Shown here: positions 22,200 to 34,164 of the stretch, piece by piece
Layout of the letters: every line of letters begins with the position of its first letter
Numbering within the stretch: the stretch's first letter is position 1
Source of the DNA: Lactifluus volemus
Taxonomy: Eukaryota; Basidiomycota; Agaricomycetes; Russulales; Russulaceae
Direction of reading: 5' to 3'
Assembly: GCA_022376515.1 (NCBI GenBank)
Contig: WTXI01000005.1
Span: 682,001 to 746,000, forward strand
DNA length: 64,000 nt
Made by a program: the position numbers and the translations under genes
Notes under the pieces: generated by a model
The model's input: the letters and a program-made list of their open reading frames with translations, nothing else
Database searches by the model: none
Told to the model about the DNA's origin: nothing

Positions 22200-24397
22200 C
22201 TATTCTTGTGGGAGCCCTAAGAACCCCTTTGATTCCGCAGCGATAGGTCCTATGCTGAATGACAGACTGTCATGTAAGGACTGCTTTAGCGCTAGTAAAA
22301 AGGGATGAAAGGAGAGGAAAGTAAAGGTGACAACGTGGAGGACTGTTTTCGGCGTCGGAGTTTCGAATGCCACCAATGACATGACATGAGACTAGTACTA
22401 TGTGGGGTATATATACTGACTTAACTACCAGCAAAGTCTCCAAACTCATCTCCTCGTCTCTATCTTTGTCATTATTTCGGCGCAACACACTGGATGTTGA
22501 CCGGCGACGTGTTGGCGGTTGTCTATTAGTTGCCACCTGCAAATCATCTCCATACTCATGTGAGGCTGCGATGAGATGTTCGCCTTCTTCCCCGTGGCTA
22601 GCTTGTGCTAGACCTTGGGGTCGTGGTGTCGTGAGACTCTCATCCTCTTCGTCACTCGCGTCTCCGACGTCCCACACGACCTGGCCCTGGTCCTCACCCT
22701 GATCCTCACCCTCGTAACCATCCGTCTTACCATCGGTCGTCGTGCGTGGTATTTGCCGGCCAGAGACGGCATTCAGCGCAATGCCGCTCTCATGATGTGT
22801 AGAGGTAGACTCAGGCTTTTTGTGAGTCAGCAGCACGACACCAGATATAAGAATGAGAATCGAGACAAATATAAAAAAGAGCGTCCATGAGGCATATGCA
22901 TCCACAGAATCGTTGAAAATCTATCAAGCGGGACTATGCATGGGCATCACAGTGGAAACGTAAGGACCTATGAAAGGCTCACCAGGGAATTAAGCCAACT
23001 GTACAAAAGAACGATCAAAAACAGCCCCCGCAAATAGAATGATGGCTTACCCCGTCGCCGTGTATACACCGTAAAACACGGGTACGACCAATGTCGAGTC
23101 GTATATTTCCAGCCCACGGTTGAGACAAACAATTTGAAGGACAGCTGTGAGCGCGAGGAATATGAAGGTGAGAATAGGTGCGAAGTGACCAAGCTGATTG
23201 CCGGTGTTCTCATGTGATAGTGAGCCAGAGATCAACTTGACTCTGTCGAAATGTCTCAGTCGAGAAATGTGGGTAGAGAAACGCGAGAGACTGACGTTGC
23301 TTTGGCGAATACCAGACACTCTCCGGCCAAGCCCCCTCCTGCGCAGGCCCAGCCGATGCCCAATGTCCACGCCATAACTTTGTCATCTTTTCCAGCTGTC
23401 CATTCCTCGAGCTTTCCGGCAACCCAAATCATTGACCAGTTCCATTGGCTCTTTAAACGGATGAGCAGTCCACCAGAAGATGTCGTGGGCATACGTGTGC
23501 TCATGCCTGAAAATGGTTGTGCTGATAGATCTGAGCGTGATGACAACACTAGATCGAGCTGGGTCACGAAAATGTAGAGGAGCGCGAGGGAAAGTGACAT
23601 GAAGAAAAAGTAACCGAGCCAGCCTACACGACCCCACAGGGCTGCAAGGTGAGCGGCAGAGGTTTCTTCGGAGAGGCCGGTATTAATAGAGCCAAAGGCT
23701 ACGATGCCTACTACGCCAAGTATAACGATTATGGTACCCTACAAGGGTGTTCAGGAATGGGTGCTACATCACAAGTTTAGGCTCACATATATGTCCGTTG
23801 CGGTAACGGGGGTTCCAACGAGAAATCTAGCAAATAAAAAGTTGAAGATGAGAGCAGTGGACCCCAGTGGGGCGACATATTCTGTCGATTGGTGTTAGGC
23901 ACGGTCCATCACAGAAGGGAAAAGTCCCACCCGCTCGCATGTATTCAAGAGCAAGGGTTGAGCCAATGAGCTGAGATAGTCTGAAAAAATAAACATGAGA
24001 CGAATTCCAGGACAAATTGCGAAGCTTACATGTACAGTAACATTCCTAGTAGCCATAGTGGTCGTAACAAGTCTCTCTTCCGCGCGCTTTTTGGTATAGC
24101 TCTACTTTGGACCTATATACGGTGATGGAATGGTTAGCGAGACGGTCAAAGATGAAATAGTGGGACGAGTACATGATCTAATTTGGTCAAGTTTAAGCCC
24201 GCGGCATTGAGAACGGATGCAAGGATGATTATGGAGAGCCCAATTATGAACGCTACCACCGGTTTCGCACGTCGGATACCGCCCGTTGACTCTGCAGGAA
24301 CGGGAACGGGGATGGGGATGGGAACAGGGACGGGAACTAAGATGGGTGTTGATTCATTACTCTGGCGAGCGAGTAGATGAAGCAACGCAATCATCAA
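22200..24397 (-). CDS. NIPA-type magnesium transporter
   Basis: Minus-strand gene with about nine exons. A short Pro-Val repeat N terminus (VPVPIPIPVPVP) is followed by transmembrane segments in NIPA order: VVAFIIGLSIIILASVLNAAGLNLTK in two parts, PLWLLGMLLY, SQLIGSTLALEYMRA, YVAPLGSTALIFNFLFARFL and GTPVTATDIY. It continues with GTIIVILGVVGIVAFGSI, WGRVGWLGYFFFMSLSLALLY, CLVFAKA, FAPILTFIFLALTAVLQ, CLNRGLEIYDSTLVVPVFYGVYTATG (two parts), and a last helix WTLFFIFVSILILISGVVLL. NIPA proteins are plasma-membrane or endosomal Mg2+ transporters. The cytosolic tail carries an acidic stretch and ends with QDSL-like DSLSFSIGPIAAESKGFLG after an intron near 22394-22438. That final exon is my least certain part. 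Confidence 0.85.
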
Positions 24398-24581
24398 TTA
24401 CTATGTGAGTGTTGTAGAAGACTAAGATTCAATATTCAATTTGTAAGGCTGCGGAAACGGGCTTTACCCGGCCCGGGACGTCTCACCAAGATGACGTGCA
24501 ATCGTTTATTGATACCCACTGTCTTTGAATTATTCTGTGTGTGATGACCTCAGCCCTGCACGCTCTGTCTCAGAATTCACT
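24398..24581. promoter_or_regulatory. Divergent promoter region between NIPA and TCP11-like genes
   Basis: 184 bp between the NIPA start at 24397 (minus) and the TCP11-like ATG at 24582 (plus). It must hold both promoters. No clear TATA box is visible. Confidence 0.5.
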
Positions 24582-26201
24582 ATGACCGGGACGCAGTCTG
24601 GCCATGGCCAGCATACTACTGACGCAGGATCTCCTCAAACTGTAGTCAATATACCACCTCTCACAGTTCCTCATCCGCTACTGCGGTCCCTCCCTCCAAT
24701 GACCCATCTCCCCGCAGAACTCTTAGACTTGTTGAACCAAGCGTATTTTTTGCATATCCTCGCAAGCGATCCATCGAGAGTCTTGCCGCCCGGCAAGTCC
24801 TTATTATCTGCCTTGTCACAGCCCGATGTACGACAGCAGCGGGACGATGAGTCGACGACATTGCAAGAAAAAGTTGAAGAGATGATACATAAAGCTTTTT
24901 GGGATGAGGTGCCATACCCTTCTAAGGACACTTACCCCTTACTTACTATCTGGTACTACCAGGCCTTAGGCACTCTCTCCTCGACAGAGCCTTCCACTCA
25001 GCTTCCCCGCCTTAAACTATTATTCAAAGACCTACACGCCGCTCTCTTACCGGTGCTTCCTGCAGAGCATACCGTCCTCGCTATTCTTTCAGAGCCGCTT
25101 CCACCTACATCTTCTCCTCTTCTTACAACGGCCAATTACTTTCGTGAGGTCCTCATCGCACTGCGTGAGCGTTGCGCACCGGCACGCGACGCTTACATAG
25201 ATTCTCTCTCTACTTCTCTGACAGACCCACCCTCTGATATACCCGGTCTTGCTAAATTAGTGATAGAGACCACCAGGTCTCTTCTCAAACTCGCTGAGGT
25301 GATGAAGGACGATCTGTCACAATTTGTTCTCGGCACTATGGGTGAGGTTCAGCTTGCATCTGCCATTGCAGATCAGGCACGGACCCAAGAATGTGCACTG
25401 GTCCTTGATTTGTGGAAGCAGAAAACAATTCATGAAGATATTGCCGCCTGGCTGGCTAACCTCTCACAACCGTATGCGCTCATCGTCTCTCCACCTTCCC
25501 GAAAATGGGTGCTACGGCTGATGCAGGCTCTGGGAGCTACAGACCCAGTCGCTTGTCCATTACCAACCAAACCTCTGGTTCCAGAGGATACCGTCCCGCC
25601 ACCAGCTCCTAATACACTCCCCCCTCCCTTCTTCTTTTCCACTCCAGAGTTGTTCTACATACAGAACGTTCTACAGGCCATCGTCATTGCCGCTGTGCTG
25701 CGCACACTACTTCCCGCCTCGGCATCACCGCCCAGTGACTTCATGTACCGTGTTTGGACACTGCTTCTGGCATCTGTAAATGAAGAAAACCATGCGGAAG
25801 ATGCGCGACTCGTCAACCTCGCCGATGAGCTCATCCGCGCATCTTCTTTGACGGATGCTGACCCTGACGCAGTGAAGCTCCGCGCGGCCGTAGCCCGGAC
25901 GGTGCGCACTTCTGATCCCGTATTTCTCCTACTCCAACGCCGCCTACTCTCAGCACTTGCCGAACGTCTCGTCCGCACACCAGTTCCAGTCAGTAGGAAG
26001 GATGTACCCACAGAAATGCGCACCGGAAGACGGGAGGGGCTTCCCAACACCCGAGAAGAGAAAGAGACGGAAACGGAAGTCCTCGAGGTGAAAGGATTCG
26101 GCGATCCTGCATTGATTGAGGCAATGCGGGACGTGCTGGGAAGGCTTCGGGGGACCGTACTGTGGATCGAGAGTATTTGGAGGGACGTGTTTGAACCGTG
26201 A
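24582..26201 (+). CDS. TCP11/SOK1-like domain protein
   Basis: Uninterrupted frame of 539 aa from ATG 24582. TCP11-family blocks visible: VEEMIHKAFWDEV, a helical region around LPRLKLLFKDLHAALLPVLP, and NYFREVLIALRERCAPARD (the conserved Cys-Ala-Pro-Ala/Met-Arg-Asp). VIETTRSLLKLAEVMKDDLSQFVL follows, in two parts, and the C-terminal half is helical with LVNLADELIRASS. Yeast Sok1 acts as a multicopy modifier of the cAMP-PKA pathway, and animal TCP11 is linked to PKA in sperm; that connection is family knowledge, not seen here. A TTG-initiated extension upstream is not used because of the good ATG. Confidence 0.75.
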   Translation: MTGTQSGHGQHTTDAGSPQTVVNIPPLTVPHPLLRSLPPMTHLPAELLDLLNQAYFLHILASDPSRVLPPGKSLLSALSQPDVRQQRDDESTTLQEKVEEMIHKAFWDEVPYPSKDTYPLLTIWYYQALGTLSSTEPSTQLPRLKLLFKDLHAALLPVLPAEHTVLAILSEPLPPTSSPLLTTANYFREVLIALRERCAPARDAYIDSLSTSLTDPPSDIPGLAKLVIETTRSLLKLAEVMKDDLSQFVLGTMGEVQLASAIADQARTQECALVLDLWKQKTIHEDIAAWLANLSQPYALIVSPPSRKWVLRLMQALGATDPVACPLPTKPLVPEDTVPPPAPNTLPPPFFFSTPELFYIQNVLQAIVIAAVLRTLLPASASPPSDFMYRVWTLLLASVNEENHAEDARLVNLADELIRASSLTDADPDAVKLRAAVARTVRTSDPVFLLLQRRLLSALAERLVRTPVPVSRKDVPTEMRTGRREGLPNTREEKETETEVLEVKGFGDPALIEAMRDVLGRLRGTVLWIESIWRDVFEP

Positions 26202-26456
26202 AACACCGTGAATGAATCGAGTGCAACAATATGTAAGACGGCTTCAAAACGTAGGCTCGGATTGACACCGCGCGGCCTGTAGAAAACGTAGTGGAGTTCT
26301 ATTCTTGTCTTGATGTGGAGCTGAGCATGATATCATACTGTAGAACTGATCAATATAGTGTAGTTGCGCGACGGTCTGCCGTCACGTGAAGGAAGCACTT
26401 GGACGACGCGTGGGGTAAGCGGGTATAGGTGTCTTGTCCGTCTCTTCATCAAAGCG

Positions 26457-28182
26457 ATGCATTCCGGGTCTGATTCCGACTCGTTTGATGAGGGAGGTCT
26501 CACCGCGCGTGGACGCAAAGGAAAAGGAAAGGCAGACGCCCGCTCCAAAGAAAAGGGCAAGCAAAAGGCCAAGGACGTGCGATTCCCGCGCCTCTTGCGG
26601 TATCATTACATGAATCCCTTAAACTAACTTCCGTTCGCTGCAATTTTTTCAGCAGGGATATGCGTGGGAGGCTACCTATGTTCGTTCATGGGATACCGTG
26701 CAAGAGGACGAGGCTGGCAGCCTTACTGGGGCAGTCGCGGACTTGCTGGCGCGAGGACGACGACGCAGGTGCGTTTGCGCTTTCGAGCTTTCGCCTCCCC
26801 GCGCACATTTACATCTCGTGCTCAACTAACTTCTGTCTGGTTTTTGTATTTTACCCTTAAAAGACTTCTCGCGCCCGCCGCTGCGATCCGCCGCACGATC
26901 ATCCGCCATCTCGTTCTCCTGCTAGACCTCTCGGCCTCAATGACAGATCGGGACATGCGACCGACGCGTTTCGATTTGATGCTCGAATACGCGCGCGAAT
27001 TCGTCACCGAATGGTTTGACCAGAACCCGCTTGGGCAGATTGGGATCGTCGGCATGCGTGGAGGGCTCGGCGAGCGAATAGGCGAGATGTCTGGTACGTT
27101 TTACACCCCCTAAGACCTGTGGATGTTTTAGGCCGTTTTTTGTATTTTATTTTATTTGCTGAGGGAGGGGAGGGAATGTTAGGGAATCCGCAGGAGGTGC
27201 TCAAGGCAATCTCGGAGAGACATAAACTCGAGCCCGTTGGCGAGCCGAGCTTGCAAAATGCCATCGAGATGGCACGCAGTAGCATGAGGTCTGTCTCTGC
27301 TTCCATCTCACATATTGATCGGGTTCGTGACGCCTCTCATCAGTCACTTGCCAACGCACTCCTCGCGCGAGATCTTGATCATCTTTGGCTCGCTCACGAC
27401 CGTGGACCCGGGCAACATCTTTGAAACCCTCTCTTCATGTATCAAAGACCGAATACGAATCTCACTCGTCGCGCTTGCCGCTGAAATGAAGATATGCCGC
27501 GAACTATGCGACAGAACCGGTGGTGCGTACACACACTCTTGCTCCTCCTTCTCCGCTCATTACTCTCTCCACCTCGCAGGCACGTTCGGCGTCGCGATGA
27601 ACGAAGGACACTTCAAAGACCTCATCTTCGAGCTCATCCCTCCACCTCCGCAGCAAAACATCACCACCACCGGCGGCGGCGGCAGCGGCGGTGGCAAAAT
27701 GAGCGCAGACTTGATGATGATGGGTTTCCCTCAGCGTCTACCGGACACTGCGCCCACCGCGCTGTGCGTCTGCCACGCCGAGATGCGTGCCGCAGGATTT
27801 CTCTGTCCACGTTGCGGCGCAAGGTTGTGCGACGCGCCGACGGACTGTGATGTGTGCGGACTGATGATCGTGTCCTCGCCTCACCTGGCGCGGAGCTATC
27901 ATCACTTGTTCCCAGTCAAACCGTATTCGGCCGTGTAAGCAAATTCCCCCTTCTACACAATCAGAACCAACGCAACGGTGCAGGATGACCTTGGACGACG
28001 TGTCGAGCGTGGCTTGCCATGCGTGCGCACGACCTTTCAAAAGTATTCCGGGGACGAGTGTGGGTGAAGGGATGAGCCCGTTCGATCGTTATCGGTGCCA
28101 AGATTGCAAGGATGATTATTGTTCCGAATGTGATGTGTTCGTTCATGATGTGCTTCACTGCTGTCCAGGATGTGAGACGTAA
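26457..28182 (+). CDS. SSL1: TFIIH core subunit SSL1 (GTF2H2/p44)
   Basis: Subunit of the transcription/DNA-repair factor TFIIH that stimulates the XPD helicase. Exon 1 encodes a charged N terminus ([17 protein letters not shown]). Later exons give [18 protein letters not shown] and the VWA domain [18 protein letters not shown] with its DxSxS metal-site motif. Next come [50 protein letters not shown] and [16 protein letters not shown] Gly-rich insert (GGGGSGGG) precedes [17 protein letters not shown] and the zinc-binding cysteines CPRCGARLC. The C-terminal C4 RING-like finger reads CHAC...CQDC...CSECD...HCCPGC. All seven exons join in frame. TAA at 28180-28182. Confidence 0.92.
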
Positions 28183-28379
28183 GGATGAGTATGGAGGAGC
28201 TAGCAAGAAATTCGATTTGCCGTGCTATCCCGTATAGTCCAGTATACAGAATACCGCAGGTATATTACTACATCTACACCAAAACACAATGAAACATAGT
28301 CCGTCAGGGACCCATGCGCGTACGTCATATCCGTCTAAAACAGGAGGAACTCCCACGTTGGAGTATATATCTCCGTGGC
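28183..28379. terminator. Convergent 3' flanks of SSL1 and the cysteine-rich gene
   Basis: 197 bp between two stop codons facing each other. It must hold both 3' ends; no specific signal is readable. Confidence 0.4.
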
Positions 28380-29770
28380 TCAAAACTTGTTGTGCATATA
28401 AGGCGTACGCACAACGAGTTGCTCGTTCTCAATCGAAGCTTCAAATGAACCACTCTCCTCGCCCATGGGATGGCGTTGCTTGAAGCTCTTTGGTTCAGGA
28501 GCGGCATTTTGCAATATTGGAGCATTAGGGTCCTCTGTCAAAGTATAGGCGACCGACTGGCGGGATGCGACTGTCGAGAATAGGGAGGCTTGGGCACTTT
28601 CGTGCATTTGTAATATGTTCTGACGGAAAGCATTCTGTGAGGAGGTAATATGGGTGAGTAAAGGGTAACCACGTCTAGGATGGGAAAAGTTTGACCTGCT
28701 CGCGCCAGTACTGGAGACGCTTTTCACGCTCGTCCTCGCGCTGCCGCCCATGGACGAGGAACAAGATGACTAGGGTCACACCCATGCCTAGGACATCACT
28801 ATCAGCAGAATTGCACAGATTAAAACGACTAATCCATCACTCACCTCCGAAAATCCCAATCCCAATGATAACATATACCCAGAGTGGAAAATGGCGTGAA
28901 CTAGAGGGACTCGGACCACAAACCTGGTTGGGCAGGCAGTTGTAGGTGCTGCATTCTTTATCTGCAGCACAACTTGCTCCGATGGTTTTCTGTTGTATAC
29001 AGACAGTCGAATTTGTGTCACAATAAAGCCCAATCTTGCAGTTGTCGCTGCAAAGATATATAGTATGCCAAGTGACATGGAAGAGAGATGGAACGTCCTC
29101 ACCGTGATACGACATAGACAAACTGACCCCTTGACCCGTAGCCAATATATCCGGTGTTCTCTATCTGACAATGCGAGCCAGCGGTGACGTTGGCGAACCT
29201 GAACGAAATTGAGTCACAAGCACATAGCATAGGCACGGGTGGACACACTGGCAGACAAAGTTGAGACAGATAGAGCCATTAACATTAAGGCCAATCCCGA
29301 TGTATCTCTGAGTTCTTTGAAGTCTGTCGGACCCTCGCAAGAGTCTGAGGGATACAAAAAGGTTATAATTGGATGTGATTAGAAATAAAGATATCACGAA
29401 CCATCACGATCGAATTGACATGGTTGACCAACAGGAATTTTTCGGACGCACTGGGATCCTTCGTCTGGGCAAAACTGATCGACGGAGCATTTTGTAGGAA
29501 GGGGAATATCTCTCCCGCTTCCGGTTCCGCGACTATCGCCAGTATTGTATCCCAGCGGAAATTCATCCTTGCGACAACCCTTGTTACGACACACGCCGTT
29601 GTCACACCAAGTGGTCGCATTACAATCTGAGGTATATTGGAGGGTGCCAGCGGCTAAACCATTGTGGCTAGGATTGCAAGTTTTGGTATCGGTGTTTGTT
29701 GAGTTTGCCAAAGAAAGAACGACAGGGGAAAAGAAAAGAGAAAAAGGAGTGTGGGGATGACAAGGTGCAT
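28380..29770 (-). CDS. Cysteine-rich secreted/type I membrane protein of unknown function
   Basis: Starts at 29770 with a signal peptide (MHLVIPTLLFLFSFPLSFF). The ectodomain has spaced cysteines: TWCDNGVCRNKGCRKDEFP, KCSVDQFC, CVRKIPVGQPCQFDRD, SICLNFVCQ, DNCKIGLYCDTNSTVCI, GASCAADKECSTYNC and VCGPSPSSS. One membrane helix follows (LWVYVIIGIGIFG), then a cytosolic tail with HGRQREDEREKRLQYW and a C terminus ending MHNKF. Introns are clean, but two single-base gaps are needed: in a T-run at 29710-29712 (end of the signal peptide) and a T-pair at 29293-29294. The cysteine spacing recalls other agaricomycete surface proteins of the same plan; no function is known. It shares a 97-bp divergent promoter with the next gene. 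Confidence 0.72.
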
Positions 29771-29867
29771 TTTGTGATTGCGCAGTGACTTACAAAGGAG
29801 TGCACCCTCGAGACCTCGAGCAGCCACATTAAGTAAGCTTGCCTCGTTCACTGTCGAACAGACATCC
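29771..29867. promoter_or_regulatory. Short divergent promoter (97 bp)
   Basis: Lies between the start codons of the cysteine-rich gene (29770, minus) and the next gene (29868, plus). Any UTRs and promoter elements of both must overlap here or extend into coding DNA. Confidence 0.5.
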
Positions 29868-31015
29868 ATGTCACTCCTTACATCCACACGAAGGTCTTCC
29901 CCAGAACCATCACACTCTCTTCCTCCTTCTCCTGATGAAGAAGATATTGGCTGGAGTACTCCTTGGTCCCGTAGTGATGACTCGCTCGCTCGCCCCACTA
30001 CCGATCATTTAAATCAACTTGGAAAAGGCAAAGAAAAGGCAGCCGAGTACCAGCCCCAGCCCTCCACGTCTTATGTCAACGGTAGCACAGATGAGGCTTT
30101 GAGGAGTCCCGATCAAGGTAGAAACACAGAAGTCTACCCGCCGACCACCGATGAAGAGGCAGAGACGCGACGCGTGCGGGAGGTATGCCCTTTCCCCCTT
30201 CCACACACTTCTTATGCCTGACTTTGATCTGCGCAGAACCTCAGGGTTTGGGAAGTTGCAGAACGGCAGCGTCGGAAAGCAGCGCGCGAATCATTTGCTA
30301 CCTCTACCTCATCGTCCGTGGTAGCTGACGTCGCTCAGCGCGCCACCTCGTTTTGGTCGCGCCGTACATCACACCCTTCTGTAGATAGCGGTGGCAAGCA
30401 TCGTGCCCTTCACACATCGGAAGATAACGTTCATCTCGACGAAATACCGGCAGCCCTTCGCCCTCTGTACCACCATCCCCTTCAACCGCTCTCACTCCCG
30501 ACAGAGGGCCCTACGCCCACTCCAGAAACCCATTTTCAGACCCACCTGGTTCTTCTTCCTCACTGTTTGTCATGCTGAGCCCTTGGGCTCAGACATTGGT
30601 GCTTCTTCTACGGCGGTAGAACTCCAAGCTCCTGCATTTGTGACGTCGCCCCATCATCACATCCCATGCATGTCTCTGCCCCGAAACACGCAACTGCCCG
30701 CCCCGGCAAGGTTGTTGGTGCCCCGGCTCCACTTGACCTGCCCAAACCACGCTCACCTCCACCTCTAACCACGCCTCCACCCGCTAAGCGTCCACCCGAG
30801 CCATTCACACGTCCCAGTTCAAGGATTTCGCATACCACAGAGTATGATTATGAAGATGAGAAACCAGCGCGATGGTGGACAGAGTGGCTCTGTGGTTGTA
30901 GCGAAGGACAGGACCGGGGTGGCGAGGTTCAGGTGAGCCCACTGAGATTCGTTCGCTCCAAACCTACTTGCTTACCTTACATCCGCAGGCTGGCCGGACG
31001 AACCCGCTCGAATAG
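29868..31015 (+). CDS. Disordered protein with conserved Trp/Cys C-terminal tail, unknown function
   Basis: Exon 1 (ATG 29868) is Ser/Pro-rich (RRSSPEPSHSLPPSPDEED). A second exon from about 30239 reads NLRVWEVAERQRRKAARES and LDEIPAALRPLYHHP, then proline-rich sequence. After an intron at 30933-30987 the protein ends at 31015 with AGRTNPLE. The last about 45 residues are the striking part: DEKPARWWTEWLCGCSEGQDRGGE plus that tail. I recall such a WLCGC...GGxxQAGRTNP tail in agaricomycete hypothetical proteins. Three single-base gaps must be filled to keep one frame: in AAA at 30526-30528, near 30571-30578, and in CCC at 30663-30665. Confidence 0.6.
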
Positions 31016-32157
31016 CTGTGCTGTCGCTCTTTTGTCTGACTTGGCGAACTGATTAACGACCTCCAATGACCCAATATTGTGTTTTACCCTACTAGAGGAC
31101 AATCTCTCAAATCTTCTCATCTTTCACAATTTTTATGTGTTTTGTGCTTCTATCAATGATCTTAACAACCTGATACGCCACAACGGGCATTAGTACCCCG
31201 TCTCGGTTATCAACTTTGACTCTCACATGTGACTTGCGGCCGAAGAATGCGGACTAGAGAGGCGGTTCAATTTGCTCTTCAGCGATACTCCGACACCGTT
31301 TTCTCCGCGTTCGCACCAGAAGCATCTCATCACAAGACTGCTTCCATTCCTAGCCCTGCCCTCACGGCGACCCCTCATATGGACTAAGCCTCGTAGCGCG
31401 GACCTGATGTTTCAGGATTTCGCACCAATTTATTATTAAGAGACCCTCTCTCCCCACGTGCTGATCCGAGTGAGGGACGCGTCCCACGCTACCCTATTCG
31501 GGGTGGTCCCGACTGACGGTGATCCATGGTTATCCCGCTACCCGTCAATAACAACTGCGTCTTACGCACGGACAATCTGCAAAATGAAATCGAGCCTGTG
31601 GGTTTGATGACGACCGTCACTTTTCGGCTTACCCCAATCCAGGCCAGAGTTGAACTGATATCCTAACTACTTTGTCAGCAACCTCTTGATTGCATCCCTT
31701 CTGATCGGTGCCTCCGTTCTACATCATTGCTTAAGTGGCGGTTGTCAATACCCAACGTTTCAACATGTTACCCAGACTGGGCTAGGCCGTTGGCCTCTAT
31801 CAATACGATGAAGAATGCGTGATTCCCATGCCCACATGGTCCCCTAGCCTACCTGGAACTGGAACCGGAGCGTGGAGCAAGCGTTCATATCTCATCTCCT
31901 GACCTCCGATCGCGCATGAAACATCTAGGTATAGAATACCCTGCATCTGAGGAGAGAAAGAACGTCCCAAGTCAAACGTCATATATTTTGCGATGCAGAC
32001 CCGGCCTCGCAATGAACTGCACCACGACGCATTGCTATTTAATGTCAACAATACGCTGCCTAGAGCCTCTCGAGGCACTCGCCTGGAGAAATAGACAATC
32101 AGAAAGGTGACATGCAAACGTAGACCGGGGTGCACACATTGTCAATTCTGCTTGGCG
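31016..32157. other. Convergent intergenic region, no supported gene
   Basis: 1.1 kb between two 3' ends. The first 200 bp are AT-rich. The rest is mixed sequence without a codon-biased frame; the longest ORF (31800-32135, minus) has no protein character. Confidence 0.45.
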
Positions 32158-34164
32158 TCAGCTGGCTTCGGCATATTGGACCGTTCTGCCCCGTTCAGGC
32201 GTTTCTGCACTTTCCGTAAGAACTCTCTGCGAATCTTGCTCCGGGTCTCCTCGAGGCGGTGCTCGACGCACACCCACGAGCCAGTCAGGTTGATCGACTA
32301 GCGAACGAGACATAGTTAATGTACGGCGACCTGCAGAAAAGAACGGGATCGAAAGCCCGTCTGCAAACGCATGAAAATGAACAGGTGCTCTTGAAAAAGG
32401 AAATTAGGCGGACGAACGAGTAAGTATGGAACCGAGAACGATGAAAGCGACGATAGGCTGGAGAGCGGTGGCAAGTAGGTCTTGCTGAGATTGGGGTGGG
32501 TTATGCGGCGCTTCCAGGCGGCTCTGAGCAAGCGTAACAATGAAGATGGCACCTACACCAATCTGAAGAACAAATTAAAAAAAGAGTAAGAAATGGTCGC
32601 GACATCGAGCACTGACAGGGCCAAAGTGTCCACAGAAAAGTGCCCTGCGCCAATTCGAGACCTCAGGCATGAATTTGTACAGGAGAAGTAGGGAAGGGAT
32701 GCGACGTAAGGCGAGTATTATCACCATGAGGACCACGAGCCGCCAAGGAGTGATACCGATTTCAGGGATGTGAAACTGATCGAACGGGAGCCATGCTCCA
32801 ATGTAGATGAAGCAGGCACAGTTAAGAACAAGATCAAGGACAGAGGAGAATGAATCGTTTTCGGTTTGCGTGTTGAAATAGCCGTCCCAAGAGATTGCAC
32901 AGCCTGCACAAACGATAAGCGTCAGCACACAACATTGTGAGGGACAACGTACCGGCAGCGAACGCAGCAAGGAGGTCATCATTCCCAAGAGAATTTGTGG
33001 CACCGACTGTAAACAACGCAACGGCTACGTATTGCGCTATGTATGACTCCCTATCAAGGAGGCGCTTCTCTTGCGCGAACCTCATTAGAAGAGCAAACAA
33101 GTAACCTACGATAGTGCTCAATTCCATAGCGTTGAATGACGTCAAGGACAAATTCCATACCGATAACAGCACCTAGAATGGTGCCCAGAATTACTTGATC
33201 TAAGAAACCAGAGAGATTAGAAAGAAAAGGATTGATGAAAATCCTTGACGTACAGAACCAACTGATAACAACCCATTTTGCGAAAGCCGTTCCTTCCGAA
33301 GTCTCCGTGGTGAGGTATATAGCGATACTGAGAAAAGGGTATGCGAGCCCATCGTTTGCCGCAGACTCCGCTACGAGAATATGGCGAACGTCGACCGGTA
33401 CATTTTTCATGGCAAAATGACCACCTATAAGTCGCGACTGTAAGTGATCAACTAGGCCGACATGAACATCTGATATACTGACCAATGACGGCGGCGCTTA
33501 TGATTGGGTCTGTAGGCGTCAAGCATGCAGAAATTACTAGGGAAGATATGAAATCCAATTTTGGGAATAGGACATGGATAAATGCTGGAAGCAACTGTTA
33601 GAAAGACGTTCTATTTTGCGATCGTCCTGGCTCACTTACTGCCTGATACAAGCCATCCAAAGGCCATGGTAGGCACAACCATGATGAGCAAGCTCCTTGC
33701 ATGCTCTGCCATGTACTTTTTTGGGAGCTCTACGCCTATGGCAAAAAGACCGGTCCCAAGGACGATCCGCATTATCTCTCGTGTCAGGATATCTGTGACA
33801 CCCGTCCAAGAACGTGGACTGAAGATATTGAGGACATGAGGACCTAAAATGACACCAAATGCTGTTCCAAGGACGACTTCGTTCATGCATAGCTGTTCCG
33901 TGGCTATTAATAATGGGATGAACCTTGGCAAGGATAGGATATCGCACCTTCTCTTTAATTCCCAATGACATCAAGTTATACTTAAAGGGTATTATATAAC
34001 TTTGGATATTAATGTGAGGGAAAAGCGATACATACGACTACAACAAAACCACCCAAGACGGTATAGGCCAGGCTGGTGGGCGAAACCTGTTTTTGGAGGA
34101 AACTGCGATGAAGGTGCTATGCATTGAAGATTGCAATACGAACTTCAACAAATTTCCAGTGCAT
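32158..34164 (-). CDS. Na+(K+)/H+ antiporter, NHA1-type (CPA1 family)
   Basis: About twelve exons that all join in frame. Start at 34164 (MHWKFVE, then VSPTSLAYTVLGGFVVV across an intron with a GTTCGT donor). Membrane and ion-site blocks: LCMNEVVLGTAFGVILGPH, LTREIMRIVLGTGLFAIGVELP, SLLIMVVPTMAFGWLVSG, and LTPTDPIISAAVIGG. Next come HILVAESAANDGLAYPFLSIA (the paired acidic ND motif), YQVILGTILGAVIG, RESYIAQYVAVALF, LGNDDLLAAFAAGCAISWDG, VLDLVLNCACFIYIGAWLPF and GAIFIVTLAQSRLE. The last part is HGLSIPFF. NHA1 exports alkali cations across the plasma membrane in exchange for protons. The C-terminal tail (about 60 aa) is much shorter than in yeast Nha1. Confidence 0.9.

Noticed and set aside
24300..24345. 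Minisatellite with regulatory role
   Set aside because: The GGGAAC/GGGATG repeats encode the Pro-Val N terminus of the NIPA protein on the minus strand, so coding explains them.
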